Assembly: GCA_023416275.1 (NCBI GenBank)
Contig: JAEZIB010000009.1
Span: 1-27,870 of the forward strand
Reading direction: 5' to 3'
DNA: 27,870 nt
Source: Bacillota bacterium
Lineage (GTDB): Bacteria > Bacillota > Clostridia > Acetivibrionales > DSM-1351
Shown: piece after piece, positions 8,254 through 15,859 of the stretch
Numbering within the stretch: position 1 is the stretch's first letter
Layout: each line of letters starts with the position of its first letter
Position numbers and translations under genes: made by a program
Notes under the pieces: generated by a model
The model's input: the letters and a program-made list of their open reading frames with translations, nothing else
Database searches by the model: none
What the model was told of the DNA's origin: nothing

Positions 8254-8289
8254 AAAAAAGCCATACCTGTGTGAAAAATGCGGTATGAC
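8254..8289 (-). terminator. Riboswitch-controlled terminator in the thiT leader
   Basis: On the minus strand, CATACC (8287-8282) pairs with GGTATG (8267-8262) and is followed by C and TTTTTT (8259-8254). It lies directly after the TPP aptamer and before thiT, as expected of the expression platform of a transcription-terminating riboswitch. Confidence 0.8.
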
Positions 8290-8297
8290 ATAAACTC

Positions 8298-8385
8298 ATT
8301 CCTACGCTGGCATTATCCAGATCAGGTATAAGGGTTTTAAGTAAAACATACTTATCTCAGCCGAATTATTTTCAGCTCCCCGAAT
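8298..8385 (-). ncRNA. TPP (THI-box) riboswitch aptamer controlling thiT
   Basis: The minus strand shows the conserved TPP-aptamer parts in order: CGGGGAGCTG, GGCTGAGATAAG, ACCCTTATACCTGATCTGG, ATAATGCCAGCGTAGGAA, closed by an ATTC/GAAT stem. CTGAGA and CCTGATCTGG are the signature words. With thiamine pyrophosphate bound, the terminator at 8254-8289 should form and shut off thiT. Confidence 0.96.
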
Positions 8386-8440
8386 ATTATTTAGTTGTGA
8401 TAATTGATGCAAGTTAGTAATATACAAACTTACAATGGCT

Positions 8441-8469
8441 ATTATATCAACTAACTAAATAAATATCAA
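8441..8469 (-). promoter_or_regulatory. Sigma-A-type promoter of thiT
   Basis: On the minus strand: -35 TTGATA (8469-8464), a 17-bp spacer, -10 TATAAT (8446-8441). Transcription would begin near 8434, about 50 nt before the TPP aptamer. It stands back to back with the uvrA-side promoter, only about 20 bp from the LexA box. Confidence 0.75.
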
Positions 8470-8489
8470 TTAAAATTCTTAAAATCAAA

Positions 8490-8503
8490 CGAACAAATGT
8501 TTG
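8490..8503. promoter_or_regulatory. LexA/DinR SOS box
   Basis: CGAACAAATGTTTG matches the Gram-positive LexA operator consensus CGAACRNRYGTTYG at every defined position. It overlaps the -35 hexamer at 8501-8506, so bound LexA would block that promoter. uvrA, the next gene on this strand, is a classical SOS gene. Confidence 0.88.
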
Positions 8504-8528
8504 CATTAATTTTTTAATTTGATATAAT
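8501..8528 (+). promoter_or_regulatory. Sigma-A-type promoter reading into the structured repeats and uvrA
   Basis: -35 TTGCAT (8501-8506), 16-bp spacer, perfect -10 TATAAT (8523-8528). The predicted start near 8535 coincides with the beginning of the first structured repeat (AACGAGGC). The -35 overlaps the SOS box. The transcript would carry about 485 nt of leader before uvrA unless it ends early. Confidence 0.7.
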
Positions 8529-8831
8529 ATAACGAGGCAAGAAAATATCCTTCACTTCTATAAATGGAGGGGACCGCGTTTGATTTAAGACGGTGAGAAT
8601 TTCTATAGCCTCGATGAAATACCGCTGATGTAATAAAATTTTTCTACAATCGAAAAATTTTATTTTGAATCTAGGTATTATAACGAGGCAAGAAAATTGT
8701 CCCCCTACTTCTATAAGTGGAGGGTACTGCTTTAATTTTTAGGTGGTGAGATTATCTTTGCCTCGCTTACACGCCGCTGATGTAATTAAATTTTTCTACA
8801 ATCGAAAATTTTATTTTGAATCTAGGCGTTA
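8529..8831 (+). ncRNA. Two tandem 151-bp copies of a structured RNA-like element in the uvrA leader
   Basis: Copy 1 starts at 8529 and copy 2 at 8680, both with ATAACGAGGCAAGAAAA. Shared structure: an outer stem CGAGGC/GCCTCG, inside which a hairpin carries the loop ACTTCTATAARTGG. A second domain follows, with a basal stem ATACC/GGTAT in copy 1 and ACGCC/GGCGT in copy 2. That stem encloses GCTGATG and GAATCTA on opposite sides of an AT-rich hairpin with loop TACAATC. Both sides of the basal stem changed together at two positions, and the first hairpin also shows paired changes, which argues for selection on RNA (or single-strand DNA) folding. No protein-coding potential is seen. I do not recognise a known riboswitch or ribozyme class; sRNA, leader RNA and mobile palindromic element all remain possible. 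Confidence 0.7.
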
Positions 8832-8833
8832 TA

Positions 8834-9018
8834 AATGATAAATTTTTAATTATAAATTTAATAACAATAAAGGATGATAAACTCAATCTTCATAATATTT
8901 TTTATTAATCTCACCAGTCAAAATGTATGATATGAAATATATAGTTTCAAAATTCAGCAAACTCGTGACTGTTAATAATTTAGTGATGAAGCTGGGTTAA
9001 TATAGAAAGGTGCGTAAA
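8834..9018 (+). other. Remaining leader between the structured repeats and uvrA
   Basis: AT-rich, no convincing ORF or hairpin terminator. An 18-codon frame from 8878 has only a poor ribosome-binding site and is not called. The SD AGAAAGG of uvrA lies at its end. Confidence 0.5.
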
Positions 9019-11850
9019 ATGATTAGAGATAATATTTTTATTAAGGGCGCTCGTGAGCATAATCTCAAAAATGTTGACGTTGAGATACCTAGAGACAAAT
9101 TTATTGTAATTACCGGATTAAGTGGTTCGGGAAAATCTTCCTTGGCATTTGATACAATTTATGCTGAAGGTCAGAGACGATATGTTGAATCTTTATCATC
9201 GTATGCCAGGCAATTTTTAGGGCAAATGGAAAAGCCAGACATAGATTATATAGATGGACTATCACCTGCAATAGCTATTGACCAAAAAACCACAAGCAGA
9301 AATCCCCGTTCAACTGTAGGAACAGTTACAGAAATACATGATTACCTCAGACTATTGTACGCTAGAATTGGAATACCCCATTGTCCAAAATGCGGCAAGG
9401 AGATTGCTCAGCAGACTGTGGATCAAATGGTTGACCAAATAATGGCTTTTGACGAGAATACAAGAATACAGCTGCTTGCGCCCGTTGTAAGAGGTAGAAA
9501 AGGGGAATTTCATAAATTAATTGAGGATGCAAAAAAAGGCGGCTTTGTCAGGTTAAGAGTTGATGGTCAGGTTTTAGATATAAATGATGATATAGTTTTG
9601 GACAAAAATAAAAAGCACAATATAGAGATTGTAGTTGACAGACTTATTATTCGAAAGGATATTCAAAAGAGGCTGGTTGATTCTCTTGAAACAGTCCTAC
9701 AATTAAGTGGTGGAGTAGTAATTATTGATGTTATTGGAAAGGAAGAAATACTTTTAAGTCAGAATTTTGCTTGTAGTGATTGTGGTATTAGTATAGAAGA
9801 GCTTACTCCAAGGATGTTTTCCTTCAACAATCCATTTGGAGCATGTCCTACATGTACAGGACTTGGAAATCTACTTAAAATAGATCCGGACTTAGTAATT
9901 CCGGACAGATCATTATCACTTGTTGAAGGAGCTATAGTAGTATCTGGATGGAACATAGAAAGTGAAGATGCATATACAAGGATGATGTTTAATGCTCTTG
10001 CCAAGCATTACAAATTTAAACTAGATATTCCTTTCCATAAGCTACGTTCGGAAATTATAGACCTTATTTTATATGGAACAAAGGGTGAAAAAATAAAAGT
10101 TGATTATGAGCGTGAGTATGGAAGTGGTTCATATATGGCTGCTTTTGAAGGTGTAATTAATGTTATGGAAAGGCGATATAAGGAATCAAGTTCTGAAGGT
10201 ATGAAGCAATATTATGAGCAATTTATGAGTAATAATCCTTGTCCTGACTGCAAGGGAGCAAGACTCAAGCCTGAAAGCCTTGCGGTTACAGTATGTGACA
10301 AGAATATCCATGAGTTATCTGTTATGTCTATTGCAGATATCAGGGAATTTTTTATTAATATAAATTTAAGTGATAGGCACATAATGATTGCTAATCAGAT
10401 TTTGAAAGAGATTAACGCCAGAATAGGCTTTCTTGTGGATGTGGGCTTAAGCTATCTTTCATTATCAAGGACTGCTGGAACCCTTTCAGGTGGTGAAGCT
10501 CAGCGAATCAGGCTTGCTACTCAAATAGGTTCTGGATTAATGGGTGTTCTATATATTTTAGATGAACCTAGTATTGGTTTACATCAAAGAGATAATGACA
10601 AGTTACTAAGTACTCTTACAAGATTAAGAGACCTGGGAAATACCTTGATTGTTGTGGAACATGATGAAGAGACAATGCATGTGGCTGATCATATTATTGA
10701 TATGGGTCCTGGTGCAGGAGTTCATGGAGGACATGTTGTTGCAGAAGGTCCAATTGAGCAAATTCTTAAAAATGAAGCTTCTATTACAGGTCAATATCTC
10801 AGTGGAAGAAGGAAAATAGATGTTCCCAAGGAGAGAAAAAAGCCAAATGGTAAATGGCTGGAGATTTTAGGGGCTAGAGCTAATAATCTTAAAAATATTA
10901 ATACAAATATTCCTTTAGGGGTTATGACTGCAATTACAGGAGTATCTGGATCAGGAAAAAGTACTCTTATTAATGAAATTTTGCATAAAAGCTTAGCCAG
11001 TCAGTTAAATAGAGCAAAGACAAGACCTGCAGATCATGAAGCTATAAACGGTGTAAATTATTTAGACAAGGTTATCAATATTGATCAATCTCCTATAGGT
11101 AAAACTCCAAGATCTAATCCTGCAACCTATACAGGAGTTTATGACATAATTAGAGAGGTCTATGCTTCAACCAATGAAGCAAAAATGAAAGGATATAAAG
11201 CAGGAAGATTTAGTTTTAATGTTAAGGGTGGTAGATGTGAGGCTTGTAGTGGTGATGGAATAATAAAAATAGAAATGCATTTCCTGCCGGATATATATGT
11301 ACCTTGTGAGGTATGTAAGGGCAAACGCTATAATAGGGAAACATTAGAGGTTAAATACAAAGGCAAAAGTATATCAGATGTCCTAGATATGACTATTGAA
11401 GATGCATTAGAATTCTTCAAAAATATTCCTAGAATACAAAACAAGCTGCAGACATTATTTGATGTGGGACTTGGATATGTCAAAGTAGGACAGCCTTCAA
11501 ACACCCTATCAGGTGGGGAAGCACAAAGAGTTAAACTTGCTACTGAACTTTCCAAGAGAAGTACAGGCAAAACATTATATATTCTTGATGAGCCTACTAC
11601 GGGCTTACACATTGCAGATGTGCACAGATTAATAGACATTTTGCAAAGGCTTGTAGATGCTGGTAATTCTATGGTTATAATTGAGCATAATTTAGATGTA
11701 ATAAAAACTGCTGATTATATTATTGATTTAGGACCAGAGGGAGGCGATAAAGGTGGAACTATCGTCGCTGAAGGTACTCCGGAGCAAGTGGCACAGGTAG
11801 AAGAATCCTATACTGGACAATATCTGAGAAAGCTATTAGGCAGCAATTGA
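9019..11850 (+). CDS. uvrA: Excinuclease ABC subunit A
   Basis: DNA-damage recognition ATPase of nucleotide excision repair, acting with UvrB and UvrC. The 943-residue protein has two ABC ATPase halves: Walker A GLSGSGKS (33-40) with signature LSGGEAQRIRLA (489-500), and Walker A GVSGSGKS (641-648) with signature LSGGEAQRVKLA near 830. Zinc-binding cysteine sets are at C252, C255, C276, C279 and at C740, C743, C763, C766, plus CPKC near 122. ATG 9019 is chosen over GTG 9010 because GAAAGGTG is 7 nt upstream and family proteins start near IRDNIFIKGAREHNLKN. uvrB, its frequent operon partner, is not adjacent. A LexA box and long leader precede it. Confidence 0.98.
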   Translation: MIRDNIFIKGAREHNLKNVDVEIPRDKFIVITGLSGSGKSSLAFDTIYAEGQRRYVESLSSYARQFLGQMEKPDIDYIDGLSPAIAIDQKTTSRNPRSTVGTVTEIHDYLRLLYARIGIPHCPKCGKEIAQQTVDQMVDQIMAFDENTRIQLLAPVVRGRKGEFHKLIEDAKKGGFVRLRVDGQVLDINDDIVLDKNKKHNIEIVVDRLIIRKDIQKRLVDSLETVLQLSGGVVIIDVIGKEEILLSQNFACSDCGISIEELTPRMFSFNNPFGACPTCTGLGNLLKIDPDLVIPDRSLSLVEGAIVVSGWNIESEDAYTRMMFNALAKHYKFKLDIPFHKLRSEIIDLILYGTKGEKIKVDYEREYGSGSYMAAFEGVINVMERRYKESSSEGMKQYYEQFMSNNPCPDCKGARLKPESLAVTVCDKNIHELSVMSIADIREFFININLSDRHIMIANQILKEINARIGFLVDVGLSYLSLSRTAGTLSGGEAQRIRLATQIGSGLMGVLYILDEPSIGLHQRDNDKLLSTLTRLRDLGNTLIVVEHDEETMHVADHIIDMGPGAGVHGGHVVAEGPIEQILKNEASITGQYLSGRRKIDVPKERKKPNGKWLEILGARANNLKNINTNIPLGVMTAITGVSGSGKSTLINEILHKSLASQLNRAKTRPADHEAINGVNYLDKVINIDQSPIGKTPRSNPATYTGVYDIIREVYASTNEAKMKGYKAGRFSFNVKGGRCEACSGDGIIKIEMHFLPDIYVPCEVCKGKRYNRETLEVKYKGKSISDVLDMTIEDALEFFKNIPRIQNKLQTLFDVGLGYVKVGQPSNTLSGGEAQRVKLATELSKRSTGKTLYILDEPTTGLHIADVHRLIDILQRLVDAGNSMVIIEHNLDVIKTADYIIDLGPEGGDKGGTIVAEGTPEQVAQVEESYTGQYLRKLLGSN

Positions 11851-11885
11851 TTTTTTGTTTCTGCTTTATTTGACAAAAATTGGTT

Positions 11886-11960
11886 TGTTAAATTTGTGTT
11901 AAGTATGTTTAATTATGTGTAAAGTATGTTGTAATAAAACTAACAATGCTTTATTATGAT
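11886..11960 (+). promoter_or_regulatory. Pho-box-like 11-bp direct repeats and promoter of phosphate operon 1
   Basis: TGTTAA-type words recur with a period of 10-11 bp at 11886 (TGTTAAATTTG), 11897 (TGTTAAGTATG), 11908 (TTTAATTATG), 11918 (TGTAAAGTATG), 11929 (TTGTAATAAAA) and 11940 (CTAACA). A -10-like TATGAT follows at 11955-11960. Direct repeats of TTAACA-like half-sites at helical phase are how PhoP/PhoB-type regulators bind. Activation on phosphate starvation is inferred. The same layout precedes operon 2. Confidence 0.6.
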
Positions 11961-11999
11961 GAAGTAATTGTCCAATTTTATAGAAAGAAGGTATTGTTA

Positions 12000-12623
12000 A
12001 TGTTTAGACCAACATCTAAAGAAGAACGTTTTTTTGATTATTTTATTGAAACAAGTGAGATTATATGCAAAGCAGCTAGTCTTCTAGACGATTTAACCAA
12101 CAACTATGTAAATGTTAATGAAAAAATCAAAAGTATTGAAGATGCAGAACATGCTTGCGATACAATCGTACACAAAATTTTAAATGAACTAAACAAAGCA
12201 TTTATTACACCTATTGACAGAGAAGATATTTACTTAATTGCAAGAGAGCTGGATAACATTACTGACGATATTGAAGCGGCAGCTCAGAGATTTAGCATGT
12301 ACAATGTACAGAAAGTTAGACCTGAGGCTATTGTTCTTTCTAAATTGATAGTTAATGCAACAAATGAACTGAAAAATGTAATATTAGAAATGAAAAACAT
12401 GAAGAAAAGTAAGAGTCTTGAAGAAAAGATAATCGAAGTTAATAATATTGAAGACGAAGCTGATACAGCTTTTAGAGATGCTATGACAAACTTGTTCTTA
12501 GCTGAAAAGGATGCAATTGAAGTAATAAAATGGAAAGAGATAATTGACTTTTTTGAAAATACAATTGATGCTTGTGAAGATGTAGCAAATATAATAGAAG
12601 GGGTTGTTATGAAGCATGCTTAG
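12000..12623 (+). CDS. DUF47 (PhoU-like) family protein, copy 1
   Basis: 207-residue, almost entirely helical protein of the DUF47/PhoU-like family, normally encoded with Pit phosphate permeases and thought to regulate or assist them. Helix-rich stretches with acidic metal-type motifs (EDAEHACD near 47-54, ARELDNITDDIE near 81-92, NNIEDEAD near 145-152) fit PhoU-like bundles. ATG 12000 is used because AGAAGG (11986-11991) is 8 nt upstream and the duplicate gene has the same start; the open frame runs further up to 11946 without an SD. The stop overlaps the pit start by 8 bp, implying translational coupling. It differs from copy 2 at 8 residues. Confidence 0.92.
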   Translation: MFRPTSKEERFFDYFIETSEIICKAASLLDDLTNNYVNVNEKIKSIEDAEHACDTIVHKILNELNKAFITPIDREDIYLIARELDNITDDIEAAAQRFSMYNVQKVRPEAIVLSKLIVNATNELKNVILEMKNMKKSKSLEEKIIEVNNIEDEADTAFRDAMTNLFLAEKDAIEVIKWKEIIDFFENTIDACEDVANIIEGVVMKHA

Positions 12624-13614
12624 TGTTTCTTTGATATGTGTTATTGTATTAGCTCTAGCATTTGACTTTATAAATGGCTTCCATGATACAGCAAATTCTA
12701 TTGCTACCTCTGTTTCAACTAGAGTACTATCACCTAGACAAGCTATTTTTATGTCAGCCTCACTGAATTTAGTGGGAGCACTAATGAGCAGTAAAGTAGC
12801 ACAGACTATATCAAAAGGGTTAGTTGATAACTCAATGATTAAGGTTCAATATGTAATTATTGCTACGTTAATTGCTGCTATTATTTGGGATATAATAACT
12901 TGGTATATTGCTATTCCAAGCAGTTCTTCCCATGCACTTATAGGAGCACTTATTGGTTCCTCTATTGCATATTCAGGTGGTTTGAGTATAGTTAAATGGC
13001 AAGGAGTACTTGAGAAAGTAATAATTCCGTTGTTTTCTTCTCCAGTACTTGGATTTGGCATGGGCTTTTTATTTATGGCAGGTTTATTTAAAGTATTACA
13101 TCCTTATTCACAGAGGTTTGTTAATAAATATTTTTCTAAACTTCAAATACTTTCAGCTGCTTTTATGGCATATTCTCATGGCAAGAATGATGCTCAAAAG
13201 TCTATGGGTATTATAACGCTTGCTTTGGTTGGTGCAAATATTGTTGATCCTGATAGTGGAGTGCCTTTTTGGGTTATGATGTCTTGTGCCCTTGCTATGG
13301 CAATAGGAACTTCACTTGGAGGCTGGAAGATTATTAAAACTATTGGTGTAAATATGATAAGACTTCAGCCAATTGGTGGGTTTGCAGCTGAAACAGGAGC
13401 AGCATTAGTTATTGAGGCAATGTCTGCAATTGGTGCACCAGTTAGTACTACCCATGTTATTTCTACATCTATAATGGGTGTTGGAGCATCAAAAAGACTT
13501 TCAGCTGTTAGATGGGCATTATGCAGAAATATTGTTTATGCATGGATATTCACTATACCTGTTACAGCACTTCTTGGTGCTTTTATTACTATGATATTTA
13601 AGTTTTTAGTGTAG
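12616..13614 (+). CDS. pit: Low-affinity inorganic phosphate transporter (PiT family), copy 1
   Basis: 332-residue membrane permease of the PiT family, which moves metal-phosphate complexes or phosphate using the ion gradient. The duplicated family motif is visible as FINGFHDTANSIATSVSTRVLSPRQA near the N-terminus and SHGKNDAQKSMGIITLAL in the second half. The GAPVSTTHVISTSIMG stretch lies in the C-terminal part, and about ten hydrophobic segments are present. It starts inside the last codons of the DUF47 gene (ATGCTTAG overlap). A 16-bp-stem terminator follows. It is about 88% identical to the second copy (40 differences counted by eye). Confidence 0.95.
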   Translation: MLSVSLICVIVLALAFDFINGFHDTANSIATSVSTRVLSPRQAIFMSASLNLVGALMSSKVAQTISKGLVDNSMIKVQYVIIATLIAAIIWDIITWYIAIPSSSSHALIGALIGSSIAYSGGLSIVKWQGVLEKVIIPLFSSPVLGFGMGFLFMAGLFKVLHPYSQRFVNKYFSKLQILSAAFMAYSHGKNDAQKSMGIITLALVGANIVDPDSGVPFWVMMSCALAMAIGTSLGGWKIIKTIGVNMIRLQPIGGFAAETGAALVIEAMSAIGAPVSTTHVISTSIMGVGASKRLSAVRWALCRNIVYAWIFTIPVTALLGAFITMIFKFLV

Positions 13615-13662
13615 AAGCAATATTAAATTCTTATACAAATAAAGGTTTTTACTAATTAGAAT

Positions 13663-13719
13663 AAAAACATGAGTATCTGATGTAGCTCAGCTATATAAGA
13701 TACTCATGTTTTTGTTTTT
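13663..13719 (+). terminator. Strong terminator after phosphate operon 1
   Basis: 16-bp perfect stem: AAAAACATGAGTATCT (13663-13678) with AGATACTCATGTTTTT (13698-13713), followed by GTTTTT. The loop contains TAGCTCAGCTATATA, resembling the loop of the operon-2 terminator (ATAGCTTAGCTATATA), so the terminator was part of the duplicated unit. Confidence 0.9.
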
Positions 13720-14003
13720 ATATAACAGTTTTGCAGTTTGTTGACTCAAACTTCGAAGTTTAATTACTACTTAAAGCCAAGTAATAACAGGTTCGGTAGC
13801 AATATCAAATGAAAAGTTAAATAATTTCATAAAACAAGTCAGTTTATTAAACAACAAGCCATTGGTAAACTTGATCATAGCTCAACTTTTCATTCGAAAG
13901 TTGGGTTATAAATAATTGCATGAATTTTTTGCAATAAACCATTGATAATTCTTCCGCTCCCCATAGATTTTTTGTGCGAAAATATGATTTATTAATAATT
14001 AAT
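13720..14003. other. Gap between the two phosphate operons with short degenerate repeats
   Basis: No ORF. It holds the palindrome AAACTTCGAAGTTT (about 13749-13762) and two degenerate copies of a unit containing AAAGTT, an ATAATTNCAT-like word, AACCATTG or AAGCCATTG, and ending in CATAG (about 13806-13879 and 13894-13975). A related CCATTGAT word lies at 1919-1949. No function is recognised. Confidence 0.35.
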
Positions 14004-14054
14004 TGTTAATTCTATGTTAACTTTGTTGTAAAAAAATTAACATTGTTCTATGAT
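14004..14054 (+). promoter_or_regulatory. Pho-box-like 11-bp direct repeats and promoter of phosphate operon 2
   Basis: Four half-sites lie exactly 11 bp apart: TGTTAATTCTA (14004), TGTTAACTTTG (14015), TTGTAAAAAAA (14026) and TTAACATTG (14037), followed by a -10-like TATGAT at 14049-14054. The more regular spacing than in copy 1, and the retention of the layout after duplication, support a real PhoP-type operator. The regulator itself is not in the window. Confidence 0.65.
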
Positions 14055-14098
14055 GAGAAAGTAAATTTTGTTTATATTATAGAAAGAAGGTATTGTTA

Positions 14099-14722
14099 AT
14101 GTTTAGACCAACATCTAAAGAAGAACGTTTTTTTGATTATTTTATTGAAACAAGTGAGATTATTTGCAAAGCTGCTAGTCTTCTAGACGACTTAACCAAC
14201 AATTATGTTAATGTTAATGAAAAAATCAAAAGTATTGAAGATGCAGAGCACGATTGCGATACTATTGTACACAAGATTTTAAACGAATTAAATAAAGCAT
14301 TTATTACTCCTATTGACAGAGAAGATATTTACTTAATTGCTAGAGAGTTAGATAATATTACAGATGATATTGAAGCAGCAGCCCAGAGATTTGGCATGTA
14401 CAATGTACAGAAAGTCAGACCTGAGGCTGTTGTTCTTTCTAAATTAATAGTTAATGCAACAAATGAACTGAAAAATGTAATTTTAGAAATGAAGAACATG
14501 AAGAAGAGTAAGTGTCTTCAGGAAAAGATAATTGAAGTAAATAACATCGAAGACGAGGCCGATACTGCATTTAGAGATGCTATGACAAATCTGTTCATAT
14601 CTGAAAAGGATGCTGTTGAAGTAATAAAATGGAAAGAAATAATTGATTTTTTTGAAAATACTATTGATGCATGTGAGGATGTAGCAAATATAATAGAAGG
14701 AGTTGTTATGAAGCATGCTTAG
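14099..14722 (+). CDS. DUF47 (PhoU-like) family protein, copy 2
   Basis: 207 residues, differing from copy 1 at 8 positions (for example EHDCD for EHACD, RFGMYN for RFSMYN), all outside the first 50 residues. The DNA from the ribosome-binding site through about codon 21 is identical to copy 1 over more than 80 nt, while the rest differs mainly at silent sites. ATG 14099 follows the same AGAAGG. It overlaps the second pit gene by 8 bp exactly as in copy 1. The role is as for copy 1: PhoU-like partner of a Pit permease. Confidence 0.92.
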   Translation: MFRPTSKEERFFDYFIETSEIICKAASLLDDLTNNYVNVNEKIKSIEDAEHDCDTIVHKILNELNKAFITPIDREDIYLIARELDNITDDIEAAAQRFGMYNVQKVRPEAVVLSKLIVNATNELKNVILEMKNMKKSKCLQEKIIEVNNIEDEADTAFRDAMTNLFISEKDAVEVIKWKEIIDFFENTIDACEDVANIIEGVVMKHA

Positions 14723-15713
14723 TGTTTCTTTGATAATTGTAATTCTATTAGCGTTGATATTCGATTTTATTAATGGCTTTCACGATACAGCAAATTCTAT
14801 TGCCACATCTGTTTCTACAAGAGTATTGTCACCAAGGCAGGCTATTTTTATGTCAGCCTCCTTAAATTTAATAGGAGCACTAATGAGCAGTAAGGTAGCT
14901 GAAACTATAGCAAACGGCTTGGTTAATAGCTCAATGATTAAGGTGCAATATGTAATTATTGCTACTTTAATAGCCGCTATAATTTGGGATTTAATAACTT
15001 GGTATATTGCTATTCCGAGCAGTTCCTCCCATGCACTTATTGGAGCCCTTATTGGTTCGTCCATTGCTTATTCTGGTGGAATAAGTATAGTAAAATGGCA
15101 AGGTGTACTTAATAAAGTAATATTACCACTGTTTTCTTCGCCGGTAATCGGATTTGGAATGGGTTTCTTTTTTATGACTTTTCTATACAAATTACTTAAA
15201 CCCTTTTCGCAAAGATTTGTTAATAAATGGTTTTCTAAGCTTCAAATTGTCTCAGCTGCTTTTATGGCTTTTTCTCATGGTAAGAATGATGCTCAGAAAT
15301 CTATGGGTATTATCACATTGGCTTTAGTCGGTGCAAATCTTATTGATGCTGACAGTGGAGTACCTTTTTGGGTTATGTTATCTTGTGCACTCTCTATGGC
15401 ACTAGGTACTTCTCTCGGAGGTTGGAAAATAATTAAAACAATTGGAGTTAATATGATCAGGCTTCAACCAATAGGTGGATTTGCGGCGGAAACAGGGGCT
15501 GCAATAGTTATTGAAACAATGTCTGCAATTGGTGCACCTGTTAGTACTACGCAAGTTATTTCAACTTCTATAATGGGTGTTGGTGCATCAAAAAGATTAT
15601 CAGCCGTTAGATGGGCATTGGCAAGAAACATAGTCTTTGCATGGATATTTACTATTCCAGTGACAGCACTTCTAGGTGCATTTATTACAACAGTTTTTAT
15701 AATGCTTTTATAG
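14715..15713 (+). CDS. pit: Low-affinity inorganic phosphate transporter (PiT family), copy 2
   Basis: 332-residue PiT permease, about 88% identical to copy 1, with the same FINGFHDTANSIATSVST and SHGKNDAQKSMG signature stretches. Differences cluster in membrane segments and the central loop (GFFFMTFLYKLLKPFSQ against GFLFMAGLFKVLHPYSQ), plus one change in the conserved C-terminal motif: STTQVISTS where copy 1 has STTHVISTS. Both copies are intact, so the duplication is probably maintained for dosage or for slightly different kinetics. A terminator follows at 15811-15855. Confidence 0.95.
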   Translation: MLSVSLIIVILLALIFDFINGFHDTANSIATSVSTRVLSPRQAIFMSASLNLIGALMSSKVAETIANGLVNSSMIKVQYVIIATLIAAIIWDLITWYIAIPSSSSHALIGALIGSSIAYSGGISIVKWQGVLNKVILPLFSSPVIGFGMGFFFMTFLYKLLKPFSQRFVNKWFSKLQIVSAAFMAFSHGKNDAQKSMGIITLALVGANLIDADSGVPFWVMLSCALSMALGTSLGGWKIIKTIGVNMIRLQPIGGFAAETGAAIVIETMSAIGAPVSTTQVISTSIMGVGASKRLSAVRWALARNIVFAWIFTIPVTALLGAFITTVFIMLL

Positions 15714-15810
15714 AAATAATTCGTATTTTGAGTTTATTTGCTGTTTTATAAAATGTACATAATTATTTAACTAGTAGAAAATATTAACAAATTATATTAA
15801 AAGCTGGATT

Positions 15811-15855
15811 ACACTCGTATAGCTTAGCTATATAGACTATAGCCCAGTTTTTTTT
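15811..15855 (+). terminator. Terminator after phosphate operon 2
   Basis: Imperfect stem: outer CTGG/CCAG with an inner TATAGC-TTA-GCTATA hairpin, followed by a run of T (AGTTTTTTTT). Its loop resembles that of the operon-1 terminator although the outer stem sequence has diverged completely. Confidence 0.75.
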
Positions 15856-15859
15856 ATTT

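Noticed and set aside
8529..8831. Hammerhead ribozyme (CTGATG ... GAA core) in the tandem elements
   Set aside because: The core would need CUGANGA and GAAA with a third stem and a UH cleavage site. Here the position after CTGATG is T, GAA is followed by TC, and the flanking ATACC/GGTAT (ACGCC/GGCGT) stem encloses the motif as a simple internal loop.
8529..8831. T-box or integron attC interpretation of the tandem elements
   Set aside because: GGACCGCG in copy 1 is reminiscent of a T-box but becomes GTACTGCT in copy 2 and uvrA is not an aminoacyl-tRNA gene. The outer ATAACG/CGTTAT words recall attC ends, but there are no cassettes, integrase or attC-type hairpin bulges.
8529..8831. CRISPR array
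   Set aside because: Only two 151-bp units in direct contact without spacers, and no cas genes nearby.
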